A stretch of DNA of 64,000 nucleotides from Halorubellus salinus (GTDB taxonomy: Archaea; Halobacteriota; Halobacteria; Halobacteriales; Natrialbaceae): contig NZ_JAJCVI010000001.1 in NCBI RefSeq assembly GCF_020567525.1, forward strand, positions 496,001 through 560,000, in the 5' to 3' direction. The position numbers were made by a program, and so were the translations under genes. Positions 36,273-44,457 of the stretch are shown here, piece by piece (the stretch's first letter is position 1; every line of letters starts with the position of its first letter). The notes beneath the pieces were generated by a model, which was not told the origin of the DNA, ran no database searches, and was given only the letters and a program-made list of their open reading frames with translations.

Positions 36273-37772
36273 ATGCGCCGCCGTGCCCTCCTCGCAGCCC
36301 TCACCGCTTCGGCGTCCGCGACCGCGGGGTGCTCGATGTTCGACGACAGCGAGCGCCCGCGTGAGACGTTCGCCGTGTCCGAGACCACGACCGAGCCGAC
36401 GACGACGATGGCGTTCGAGCGGCCGTCCGGCGAGGTCCGCCGCGGGGTCGCCGTCCCGGGCCCGCAGTCCCTCCACGTCGCCGCCACCGTCCCGACGGCG
36501 GTCCCGGACGACGTGGCGGTCACGCTCGGCTTCACGAGCGAGCCGACGACCGACGAGCCCGCGACGCTGTACGTCCGCGTGCAGGTCCTGGAGAGCGCCG
36601 ACTCGCCAGTCGAGCTCCCGGCTGGTGCGACACCACCGCTGAGTGCGTACCGTGGCGTCCACGAGGCCGACGACGGGTCGTCGCGCCCGATGTTCCTCGT
36701 CCCGCGTCGCGCAGGCGTCGCGTTCGACGCGCTCGTCCGCCGCGACCAGGGATGCTGGCGGCCGAAGCTCCCGGTCGGGCCCGAGGACGGGACCACCGGG
36801 ACGCGAACGATGTCGCCGGGGGAGTCGTTCGCTCGCGAGTACTACCTCGTCACGCCGTGGGCGACCGACCGCTGCCTCCAACCCGGCACGTACCTGTTCG
36901 AAGCGGACGCTGGCTGGCGGTTCTCGGTCTGCTCGTTCGTCCGCGAACCGCCCGGCGATTCCGCGTACGCCGACGTCGACGTCCCCTCGCTCCCGGGGTT
37001 CGCGGGCACGCGCTGGTACCACGACGCCGACGCGGACCGCTTCCTGCGGCCGCGGAGCGAGCAGTTCGGGCTGCCGTCGACGACCGCTCGCTTCACGCTC
37101 CGCAATCAGTCGTACCGTCGCATCGTCGTCGACGAGTCGGTGTGGGCGCTGTACAAGCTCGTGGACGACCGCTGGCACCCCATCGCGCCGCTCACCGGGC
37201 GTGCCGACGACCCAGCAGCGCGGTCCATCTACCCCGGAACGACGTCGACGCTCGCGCTCTCCCTGCACACGGACGCTGACGCGCCCAGCGACGACGACCG
37301 GCGCGCCGTCGGCGGACTCGGCCAGGGCCGGTACGCGGTCGCGTACCCCGGGACGCTCTCGGTCCCTGGACCCGGCAGCGGCTCGACCCGTCCCACGGCC
37401 GCGCTCGTCACGCTCGTCGGGAACCCGCCACGCGTCGACGGCACCGGCGCCGTCGACCACGCGACCGACCGCGACGGCGTCCGCCACCTCCACACCACGC
37501 CCGACGAGAGCGCCGTCGGTACCCTCCGCCTGGAACGACTCGCGGCGGACGACCACGCGGACGCAGTACCACTCATCACCGAGCAGGTCCTCCAGCGCGA
37601 CGCCCTCCGGGACGCCATCGTCGCACTCCGCGACGCCCCGAGCGACGTCGACGCCGTCGTCTACCATACCGAGCCAGCCGACATCGGCCAGACCGTCGCG
37701 TGGATCGACCCGAACAGCAGCGGTCTCACGTTCACCTACGACGGCGACCCGTACGCGATGACCTACGGGTGA
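36273..37772 (+). CDS. Large secreted lipoprotein, unknown function
   Basis: A 499-aa protein with an Arg-rich signal (MRRRALLAALTASASATAGC) and lipobox TAGC at Cys20, so it is expected to be exported and lipid-anchored. A Thr-rich linker (about 30-50) leads to an N-terminal beta domain (about 60-250) with 'EPATLYVRVQVLES' and four Cys. A central segment follows, and the C-terminus is an alpha/beta domain ending 'GLTFTYDGDPYAMTYG'. No catalytic motif or family was recognised. The ATG at 36273 is the only start that includes the signal peptide. It is flanked by fatty-acid genes, but no functional link is shown. Confidence 0.75.
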   Translation: MRRRALLAALTASASATAGCSMFDDSERPRETFAVSETTTEPTTTMAFERPSGEVRRGVAVPGPQSLHVAATVPTAVPDDVAVTLGFTSEPTTDEPATLYVRVQVLESADSPVELPAGATPPLSAYRGVHEADDGSSRPMFLVPRRAGVAFDALVRRDQGCWRPKLPVGPEDGTTGTRTMSPGESFAREYYLVTPWATDRCLQPGTYLFEADAGWRFSVCSFVREPPGDSAYADVDVPSLPGFAGTRWYHDADADRFLRPRSEQFGLPSTTARFTLRNQSYRRIVVDESVWALYKLVDDRWHPIAPLTGRADDPAARSIYPGTTSTLALSLHTDADAPSDDDRRAVGGLGQGRYAVAYPGTLSVPGPGSGSTRPTAALVTLVGNPPRVDGTGAVDHATDRDGVRHLHTTPDESAVGTLRLERLAADDHADAVPLITEQVLQRDALRDAIVALRDAPSDVDAVVYHTEPADIGQTVAWIDPNSSGLTFTYDGDPYAMTYG

Positions 37773-37900
37773 ACGGCGCGCCCGGTCCGCGAACGTCGAC
37801 GACCGGTATCGACGACGGCGACGGGTCGAGACCCCGGATCGCGCCGCGGACGGGCTCGCCCAGCCCGACCGTATTAGTATCCGAGGCCCGAAGCCGAGGT

Positions 37901-39055
37901 ATGGAACTCCTAGACGACAGCGTCGTCCCCGAGGAAGCGCGCGACATCAAGCAGGAGGCCCGCGAGTTCGCAGCCGAGCACATCGCGCCGAACGCCGAGG
38001 AGTACTATCGAACGGGCGACTATCCCCACGAGATACTCGAGGCCGGCCAGGAAGCGAACCTGGTCGCCCAGGACATCCCCGAGGAGTACGGTGGACGCGG
38101 GCTCTCGCTCCACGAGTTGCTCGCGATGACAGAGGAGTTCTATCGTGCCGACGCCGGAATCGCACTCACGCTCCAGCTCGCGAGCTTCGGGTGCGAGATC
38201 CTCTACGACCACGGGAACGAGGAACAGAAGGAGGAGTACCTGCGACCGGTCGCCGAGGGCGACCAGATCTCGGGGCTCGCCGTCTCCGAGCCGGAAGTCG
38301 GGAGCGACCTCTCCAGCATCGCGACGTTCGCCGAGAAGGACGGCGACGAGTACGTGCTCAACGGCGAGAAGTACTGGGTCGGGAACGGCGTCGAAGCCGA
38401 CTGGCTGACGGTGTACGCACGCACGGACGACTCCGACAACCGGTACGGGAACCACTCGCTTTTCATCGTCCCCACCGACATCGACGGGTACGAGGCCGAG
38501 CACATCCCCGAGAAGATGGGGTTCCGGGCGTCGAAGCAGGCGCACATAACGTTCGACGACGCACGCATCCCCGAGGAGAACGTCATCGGGTTCGAGGGGA
38601 ACGGGTTCCTGATGCTCGCGGAGTTCTTCAACATGGGTCGGGTCGTCGTCGCCGGGCACGGCCTCGGGCTCGCCGCCGCCGCCATCGAGGAGGCGTGGGA
38701 CTTCACGCACGAACGCGAACAGTTCGGCCGACCCGTCTCCGAGTTCCAGGCAGTCCAGCACGGGCTCGCTGACATGCTCATCGAGTTCGAGAGTGCGCGA
38801 GCGCTCACGTGGCGGGCCGCGGACAAGGTCGCGAACCACGAGGACTCGGGGTACTGGGCGGCGATGGCGAAGACGAAGGCGACCGAGACGGCGGTCGACT
38901 GCGCCGAACAGGGCATGCAGTTCCACGGCGGCCGGTCCGTCCTCACGGACCGCCGCATCTCTCGGGTGTACCGCGACGTCCGCATCCCCGTGATCTACGA
39001 GGGCGCGAGCGAGGTCCAGCGGAACCTCGTCTACGGGCAGCGACCCGGGACCTGA
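37901..39055 (+). CDS. Acyl-CoA dehydrogenase
   Basis: A 384-aa FAD enzyme that introduces the trans-2 double bond in acyl-CoA, the first step of beta-oxidation, and passes electrons to ETF. Family blocks are 'LAVSEPEVGSD' (near 125), 'WVGNGVEADWLTVYARTD', 'FGRPVSEFQAVQH' (near 275) and a C-terminal 'RDVRIPVIYEGASEVQRNLV'. The Glu in YEG is at the catalytic-base position of most members. A TATA-like CGTATTAGTAT at 37870-37880 puts transcription at the ATG, so the message is leaderless. Chain-length preference is unknown. Confidence 0.95.
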   Translation: MELLDDSVVPEEARDIKQEAREFAAEHIAPNAEEYYRTGDYPHEILEAGQEANLVAQDIPEEYGGRGLSLHELLAMTEEFYRADAGIALTLQLASFGCEILYDHGNEEQKEEYLRPVAEGDQISGLAVSEPEVGSDLSSIATFAEKDGDEYVLNGEKYWVGNGVEADWLTVYARTDDSDNRYGNHSLFIVPTDIDGYEAEHIPEKMGFRASKQAHITFDDARIPEENVIGFEGNGFLMLAEFFNMGRVVVAGHGLGLAAAAIEEAWDFTHEREQFGRPVSEFQAVQHGLADMLIEFESARALTWRAADKVANHEDSGYWAAMAKTKATETAVDCAEQGMQFHGGRSVLTDRRISRVYRDVRIPVIYEGASEVQRNLVYGQRPGT

Positions 39056-39187
39056 CCGCGTAGGCACTCCGAAGTCGCCGTCGGCGATCCGGGCGCGACG
39101 GCAAGCATTATTACCCGGAATGGTCAAGGGTGGAGGTAGGTAGCGTGGGTCATCGTCGCACGACAGCCCCGGCAGGGAGTTGACCAG

Positions 39188-41167
39188 ATGAGTTCGACGA
39201 ACTCGGTCCTCGTCATCAGCAACGACGCGCAGCTCCGGGACCGGCTCGCCGCCCCACTCGAGTGGTCGTACCCGAACGTCGACGTCGAGACCGCCGCCGG
39301 CTTCGAGGGCATCATCGAACAGCTCGCCGCCGGCGACCCCGATTGCGTCGTCAGCGACCTCGCGACCGTCGAGGCCGCACCGGCGATACTGCAAGCGGCG
39401 CGGGAACGCCACCCCGAGCTGACGTTGCTCGTCGTCGTCGAGTACGCGACCGACCGCGGGGACGGCGCCGCCATCATGGAGGTCGTCGAGTACCTCGACG
39501 GCGTCGGCGACCCCGGGAGCGACGACGCGTTCGCGGGCTGGGTCGCGAACTCGGTGGTCCGGACGCCAGGCGGTGGCGACGCCGCACCACCCGGCGGGAA
39601 CCGACCCGAGGACGTCGTCCGCGACGTCAAGCGCGCGCTCGTCGACGCGGAATCCCCGATGGACATCGAGTCCGCGGTCTGCGACCAGCTGACGCTCGGC
39701 GGCCGGTACGCGTTCTCGTTCATCGGCGAGTACGACCGCGGCGAAGGCCAGGTCGTCCCGTGGGTGTCCGCGGGCATCGACGACTGGCCGGTTAGTACGA
39801 CGTTCCCCGTCGGCACCGGTGGCGTCGTCGACCGGGCACTCAGGACGCGCGAGGTCCAGGTCGTGCAGGACGTCGACGACCACGAGATAGCGGTGCCGTG
39901 GCGGCGAGCGGCGAGCGACCGCGGCTGTCGGAGCGCGCTCGTCGCACCGCTGTACGTCGAGGACGAACTCTACGGCATCCTCGGCGTGTACTCGAAGGAC
40001 CCCGACGGGTTCAGCGACATGGAGGTGTCGGGCGTCGAGGAGATATCGCGAACGGTCTCGTACGCGCTGGATACGATGGCGATCCGTGGTCGTATCGACC
40101 AGCAGGAACGCGTCCTGAAGCGCTACGAGCGCCTCGTGGAGACCGTCGGCGACGGCATGTACGCGCTGGATTCCGACGGGCACTTCATGACGGTGAACAA
40201 CGGCCTCATGGAGATGACGGGGTACTCCCGGGAGGGGTTGCTCGGCGAGCACATCTCCATCATCCTCGAGGACGACGCGGTCGACGCCGGCCGGCAGCTC
40301 GTCCGCGAGATGTACGAACGGAACCAGATGACGGCAGAGACCAAGGAGGTCCAGGTCCGCCCAAAGGCCGGCGACCCGTACCCTGGCGAGGTACAGATCG
40401 CGCTCCTGCCGTACGACGACGAGTTCCGTGGCACGGTCGGTGTCGTCCGCGACATCACAGAACGGAAACGACGCGAGGAGGAACTGGAGCGCCAGAACGA
40501 GCGCCTGGAGGCGTTCGCGAGCATCGTCAGTCACGACCTCCGGAACCCGCTCGGGGTCTCCCAGGGCTACCTCGACCTCGCGAGAGAGGAGAGCGACGAG
40601 TCCGTCGCGAACTACCTCGGGCACGTGAAGGACGGCCTCGAACGCATGGAGGACATCATCGGGGACGTGCTCGCGCTCGCTCGCCAGGGCCAGACGGTCA
40701 CGGAGACCGAACCCGTCGAACTCGTCGGGTTGGCACGCGAGGCGTGGTCGAACGTCGAGACGGAGTCGGCGACCCTCGACGTGGCTGGCGACCTCCGGTT
40801 CGCCGCCGACCGGTCGCGGCTCCTGCGGTCGTTCGAGAACCTGTTCCGGAACGCCATCGAGCACGGCGGCCGTGACGTCGCGGTGACCGTCGGCCCGCTC
40901 GCGGACGACCACGCGAGCGAGTTCGAGTTCGCCGGCGACGACTCGCCGCCACGAACGGGGTTCTACGTCGCCGACGACGGCCCGGGGATGCCCGCGGAGA
41001 TCCGCGAGCACGCGTTCGACTCGGAGTTCACGACGAGCGACGAAGGCCTCGGTATCGGCCTCTGGGTGGTGCGAGAGGTGGCGTCCGCGCACGGCTGGAC
41101 GGTGGACGTCGTGGAGAAAGATGACGGTGGCGCTCGGTTCGAGTTCGAGGACGTCGACGGCGCCTGA
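39188..41167 (+). CDS. GAF-PAS sensor histidine kinase
   Basis: A 659-aa cytoplasmic kinase. An N-terminal receiver-like domain (about 1-115, 'VLVISNDAQLRDRL') lacks a clear phosphoacceptor Asp. A bacterio-opsin-activator-type GAF domain (about 135-300), a PAS domain (about 310-430) and a canonical HisKA/HATPase pair follow. The H-box SIVSHDLRNPL puts the phosphoacceptor at His449. The N-box (FENLFRNAIEHGG) and G-boxes (VADDGPGMP, GLGIGLWVV) are intact. It is convergent with a HalX regulator 26 bases away, a likely phosphotransfer partner by position. A CATTATTACC element near 39105 suggests a leader of about 50 bases. Confidence 0.93.
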   Translation: MSSTNSVLVISNDAQLRDRLAAPLEWSYPNVDVETAAGFEGIIEQLAAGDPDCVVSDLATVEAAPAILQAARERHPELTLLVVVEYATDRGDGAAIMEVVEYLDGVGDPGSDDAFAGWVANSVVRTPGGGDAAPPGGNRPEDVVRDVKRALVDAESPMDIESAVCDQLTLGGRYAFSFIGEYDRGEGQVVPWVSAGIDDWPVSTTFPVGTGGVVDRALRTREVQVVQDVDDHEIAVPWRRAASDRGCRSALVAPLYVEDELYGILGVYSKDPDGFSDMEVSGVEEISRTVSYALDTMAIRGRIDQQERVLKRYERLVETVGDGMYALDSDGHFMTVNNGLMEMTGYSREGLLGEHISIILEDDAVDAGRQLVREMYERNQMTAETKEVQVRPKAGDPYPGEVQIALLPYDDEFRGTVGVVRDITERKRREEELERQNERLEAFASIVSHDLRNPLGVSQGYLDLAREESDESVANYLGHVKDGLERMEDIIGDVLALARQGQTVTETEPVELVGLAREAWSNVETESATLDVAGDLRFAADRSRLLRSFENLFRNAIEHGGRDVAVTVGPLADDHASEFEFAGDDSPPRTGFYVADDGPGMPAEIREHAFDSEFTTSDEGLGIGLWVVREVASAHGWTVDVVEKDDGGARFEFEDVDGA

Positions 41168-41193
41168 GGGAGTCGAGTGGTCGGGGCTGCTGG

Positions 41194-41829
41194 TTACTGT
41201 TCGCCGGGGAGGTCCTGGAACGCGCCGACGAAGTCGTCGTGGTCTTCCATCCCGGAGACCGCGTCGTCGACGCGCCCGCGGAGTTCGTCGACGCGCGCCG
41301 TGAGCTCCTGGTACTCGTCGTTGTCCGCGAGTTCGCGCTCGGACTTCTCGGACTCCAGCAGGCTCTTCTTCGAGACGAGCGCGTAGTACTCCTGGATGTC
41401 GTTCTCGTACGACGAGCGCGATTGCACGCTCTCGACGACCTCCATGAGTTCGTCCTTGGAGACTGGTTTGACGAGGTAGTCGTCGAACCCCATCTCGATG
41501 ATGTCGAAGTCGGGGTCGACCGCGGTCACCATCACGACGCGGCAGTCGTAGCCGCGGTCGCGGATCTCCTCGAGGACCTCGTCGCCGGAGAGTCCGGGCA
41601 TCCGTCGGTCCAGCAGGACGACCTGGACGGACTCACTCATCAGTTCCAGTGCTGATTCGCCGTCGTAGGCGGCTTCCACCTCGTACTCTGTCGTCAGCCA
41701 GGCGGTGAAGAGATCGGCCAGCCGCGACTCGTCGTCGACGACGAGGACCTCCAGCCCCCCATCGGATGGACCACCTCCCTCTTGTCCGTCGTTTGCTGCC
41801 ACGTTCGACCCATGGAGACAATGCTTCAT
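41194..41829 (-). CDS. Response regulator with HalX C-terminal domain
   Basis: A 211-aa regulator. The first 24 residues are an extra hydrophilic extension. The receiver then spans about 26-135, with the acidic pair near 32-33, phosphoacceptor Asp74 (VVLLDRRMPGLSG) and Lys121 (YLVKPVSK). The HalX helical domain fills about 140-211. The receiver shares the run VDPDFDIIEMGFDDYLVKPVSK almost exactly with the gene at 8841-9413, so these are recent paralogues. The ATG at 41829 is used; a shorter start cannot be excluded. It converges on the histidine kinase gene. Confidence 0.92.
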   Translation of the reverse strand: MKHCLHGSNVAANDGQEGGGPSDGGLEVLVVDDESRLADLFTAWLTTEYEVEAAYDGESALELMSESVQVVLLDRRMPGLSGDEVLEEIRDRGYDCRVVMVTAVDPDFDIIEMGFDDYLVKPVSKDELMEVVESVQSRSSYENDIQEYYALVSKKSLLESEKSERELADNDEYQELTARVDELRGRVDDAVSGMEDHDDFVGAFQDLPGEQ

Positions 41830-42197
41830 AAATGCCGCGACCACTGTTCTAACTTCCGAGAGGTATGCGTGGGTTAGGAACCGCGGCGGTTCGACCGCAG
41901 TCTCGCAACATGCACCCTCAAGGCGGTCGGCACGCCACCCGACCCCACCCGTATCACCGCTTCGACCGGAACGGAAACCGACACGTCGCTCTCGACACCC
42001 CCGCCCACCACCAGACTATCGTGTGGATTGCGAACACACCACTCGCTCCATGCCGGCAACACACCACCCCCACGGCCCACCACCGACCACGGGATTCGAA
42101 CCGACACCAGACGTGCTCTCACCGGGTTCGCTACGCGCGACCGATAGGATTCGAACTCCCCGGTGGCGGTCGCTCCTCACCTACGTTCTGAGCGACA
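41830..42197. other. Gene-poor region with tRNA T-arm-like fragments
   Basis: No gene is supported in these 368 bases, which are somewhat richer in A and C than the surroundings. Two stretches on the minus strand resemble the 3' T-arm of tRNAs: GTCGGTTCGAATCCC (42091-42105) and GGGGAGTTCGAATCCT (42146-42161). Neither has a matching acceptor stem or anticodon arm. They may be remnants of integration at the adjacent tRNA or decayed tRNA copies. Confidence 0.4.
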
Positions 42198-42271
42198 AGC
42201 CAGGAGGGGGATTCGAACCCCCGAAGTCTCGATTACAAGTCGAGTGCATGAACCGCCCATGCTCTCCTGGC
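42198..42271 (-). tRNA. tRNA-Thr (anticodon TGT)
   Basis: The minus strand folds into a complete cloverleaf: acceptor GCCAGGA/TCCTGGC, D-arm stem GCAT/ATGC, and an anticodon stem CTCGA/TCGAG with loop CTTGTAA (anticodon TGT). The T-arm is GGGGG-TTCGAAT-CCCCC and the discriminator T is at 42198. CCA is not encoded and no intron is present. It begins seven bases after the stop codon of the GNAT gene. A TATA-like GGATACAAAG (about 42299-42308) inside the end of that gene could serve as its own promoter. Confidence 0.95.
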
Positions 42272-42278
42272 ACGTGAT

Positions 42279-42800
42279 TCACTCTCCGAGGTTGCCCTTT
42301 GTATCCGTTTCGACATCGAATCGCTTCTCGACGACGACGCGCTGTTCGGCGTACCCTTCGCGGTCGTAGAACTCGCGAGCGCGGTCGTTCCGCGCGAGCA
42401 CCTCCAGGGAGACCACGTCGACGCCGCGAGCAGCGAGCGCGTCCTCCGCTGCCGACAACAGCGACGCGCCGACGCCGTCTCCGCGCGACTCCGGTCGCAC
42501 GTACAGGTTCTCGACGCTGCCGCGCGACGCGTCCATGGCGTACCCGCCGTCGTCCACCGAGAACGTCACGAACCCGACGAACGCATCCTCGTCCGTCCTC
42601 TCGTCCGCAGTCGCCGCGTCCGACCGGCGAGCGACGAGACAGGAATCGTCGACGACGTGATGCGCCATCGACTCGCGTATCCGACCGCGGTTCGCTGCAG
42701 CCTCGAGGTGCGAGCCGTGCGCGCGCTGCTCCGCGGCGAGCGCCACCCACGCGTCAGCGAGTGCATCGACGTCGCGAGCGCGCGCCGGCTCGATACGCAC
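42279..42800 (-). CDS. GNAT family N-acetyltransferase
   Basis: A 173-aa acetyltransferase. The acetyl-CoA binding motif A is 'NLYVRPESRGDGVGASLL' (about 97-114), where the usual R-x-x-G-x-G/A reads R-G-D-G-V-G. It is followed by 'DVVSLEVLARNDRAREFYDREGYAEQR', the standard C-terminal strand and helix. The acceptor is unknown. The start is GTG at 42800, one base after the pgk stop, so translation is probably coupled to pgk. A tRNA-Thr gene begins seven bases after the stop. Confidence 0.88.
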   Translation of the reverse strand: MRIEPARARDVDALADAWVALAAEQRAHGSHLEAAANRGRIRESMAHHVVDDSCLVARRSDAATADERTDEDAFVGFVTFSVDDGGYAMDASRGSVENLYVRPESRGDGVGASLLSAAEDALAARGVDVVSLEVLARNDRAREFYDREGYAEQRVVVEKRFDVETDTKGNLGE

Positions 42801-42801
42801 G

Positions 42802-44022
42802 CTACGCCTCCGTCGCCGTCGGCGCGTTCCGCAACGCCTCGACCGCGGGGAGGTCGCCGTCCGTCAGCATCCGCAGGCACGCGCCCCCACCCGTCGACAG
42901 GTGGTCGAACCCCGTCAGGTCGAACTTCCGGATCGCCGCAGCGGTGTCACCGCCACCGACGATGCTGTACGACGCCTCGCTCGCCGCCGCGTACAGCTCG
43001 CGAGTGCCACGACCGAAGAGGTCGTTCTCGAACACGCCCGCAGGACCGTTCAGGATGACTGTCTCCGCGGATTCGAGGACGCTCCGGTAGAGCCGGATGG
43101 TCTCGCTCCCGACGTCCATCGCCGCCTCGCCGTCCGCACTCGGGAGCGCGTTCAGTCCGAGTTCGTGACGTTCGCCGTTCCGCTCGACGGCGACGTCCTG
43201 CGGGAACCGAACGCGGTCACCGTGCGCGTCCAGGAGGTCCGCCGCACGGTCGATCTGGTCCCAGTACCCCTGGTCGTAGATGAAGTCCGAGGACGCGTCA
43301 CCGATGTCGACGCCGTCCGCGAGCAGGAACACGTTCCCGACGACGCCCGTCGTCAACACCTGGTCGGCCATCCCGGATTCGAGGACGTCCCACGCCACGT
43401 CCACCGAATCGGAGACCTTCGCGCCGCCGAGGAGGTACACGCGCGGGCGCGGCGTCTCGTCGACGTTCCCGAGCACCGATATCTCCTCCTCCATCACGCG
43501 ACCCATGTAACTCGGGAGGTGCTGCTGGAAGCCGACGAGCGACGGCTGCGAGCGGTGTGCCGCGGCGAACGCGTCGTTCACGTAGTAGTCGAGGACTGGG
43601 ACGAGTCCCTCGACGAGATGCGTCTCGCCGGCGTCGACGGGGTCGAACTCCATGTACTCCTCGCTGTAGAACCGCGTGTTCTCGAGGACGACCGCTTCGC
43701 CGTCGTCGAGCGCCTGGACGGTGTCCCTGGCCTGCTGGTTGTAGGTCGCGTCCAGGTAGGAGACGGGGGCGTCGAGGAGTTCGTCGAACCGCTCGGCGTG
43801 CGGACGCAGTTGCGAGAACTGGTCGCCACCGGGGCGGCCCTGGTGGGCGAGGACGGCGACGCGGGCGCCGCGGTCGGTCAACTCTGCGAGCGTATCGTGG
43901 TGGGCCTGGAGGCGCGCGTCGTCGGCGAGCGCGCCGTCCGCTGTGAGTGGACTGTTCACGTCCACGCGGACCGCGACGGCGGCACCGTCAAGGGTGGCGT
44001 CGTCCAGGGTCTCCAACGGCAT
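42802..44022 (-). CDS. pgk: Phosphoglycerate kinase
   Basis: A 406-aa enzyme that interconverts 1,3-bisphosphoglycerate + ADP and 3-phosphoglycerate + ATP in glycolysis/gluconeogenesis. Family sequences are 'VAVRVDVNSPL' (about 16-26), 'VAVLAHQGRPGG' (about 57-68), 'FAAAHRSQPSLVGF', 'PRVYLLGGAKVSDSV', 'GPAGVFENDLF' and the glycine-rich 'GGGDTAAAIRKF' near the end. It keeps the phosphate-contacting residues expected of the archaeal class. The ATG at 44022 matches the family start; the longer frame upstream is not protein-like. It heads a unit with the GNAT gene and possibly the tRNA. Confidence 0.96.
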   Translation of the reverse strand: MPLETLDDATLDGAAVAVRVDVNSPLTADGALADDARLQAHHDTLAELTDRGARVAVLAHQGRPGGDQFSQLRPHAERFDELLDAPVSYLDATYNQQARDTVQALDDGEAVVLENTRFYSEEYMEFDPVDAGETHLVEGLVPVLDYYVNDAFAAAHRSQPSLVGFQQHLPSYMGRVMEEEISVLGNVDETPRPRVYLLGGAKVSDSVDVAWDVLESGMADQVLTTGVVGNVFLLADGVDIGDASSDFIYDQGYWDQIDRAADLLDAHGDRVRFPQDVAVERNGERHELGLNALPSADGEAAMDVGSETIRLYRSVLESAETVILNGPAGVFENDLFGRGTRELYAAASEASYSIVGGGDTAAAIRKFDLTGFDHLSTGGGACLRMLTDGDLPAVEALRNAPTATEA

Positions 44023-44234
44023 GCTTGGGGTTCCGCGTGGCCCCGTGAAAGACCTTTCTTTGTTCGACAGGAGGGGTTCGTTGCCCCGGGACCGTGTGTG
44101 AGTTGAACGCTCGTGGGGTGTGACAGCATCCTGAATAGATTCGGCGGGTGCCATGACCTTCCAGGCGACGTGACCGGCGTAGGGGATGTAGTCCCGGCGT
44201 CTGCCGGCGGTACCGCCGAGGTCTCGACGGCGAG

Positions 44235-44270
44235 CAGACTAGTCTGTTTTGTTATAAACTCAAATTTATT
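44235..44270. promoter_or_regulatory. Palindrome CAGACTAGTCTG next to TATA-like elements
   Basis: A perfect 12-base palindrome (44235-44246) is followed by TTATAAAC (44252-44259) and AAATTTATT (44262-44270). The arrangement looks like an operator beside a promoter, about 210 bases before livH. Which gene it serves is not settled. Confidence 0.4.
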
Positions 44271-44413
44271 CTTCTGTAGTTTCTGAACGCCGACGTTGTC
44301 TGGAATCGGGAGAAACCCGACGTAGTAACCGGGCGGCTGTGGACGAACGACTGCGTCGACCGAACGCTCCACGTCGGCCACTCCGTATCCAACGGAAGTG
44401 ATAGGTCGGGCAA

Positions 44414-44424
44414 GACTTAACTAT
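44414..44424 (+). promoter_or_regulatory. TATA-like element of the liv operon
   Basis: ACTTAACTATC about 35-45 bases before the livH ATG predicts transcription near 44444, with a short leader lacking an obvious Shine-Dalgarno sequence. Confidence 0.45.
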
Positions 44425-44457
44425 CTCCTTGTCGCGCTTTCCTTGTAAGCCACACAC

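Larger units (their letters stand above)
44023..44457. other. 435-base intergenic region between pgk and livH
   Basis: The region between these divergent genes carries no supportable coding sequence. It holds a 12-base perfect palindrome and an AT-rich block at 44235-44270, and a TATA-like ACTTAACTATC near 44414-44424 directed toward livH. Compared with the other intergenic regions here it is long and locally AT-rich, which fits a regulated promoter. Confidence 0.5.

Noticed and set aside
42091-42161. Additional tRNA genes beside tRNA-Thr
   Set aside because: Only T-arm-like pieces are present; no complete cloverleaf on either strand. Kept as possible remnants.
43956-44381. Minus-strand open frame between pgk and livH as a small gene
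   Set aside because: It overlaps the start of pgk, has no family resemblance and its codon use changes along its length.
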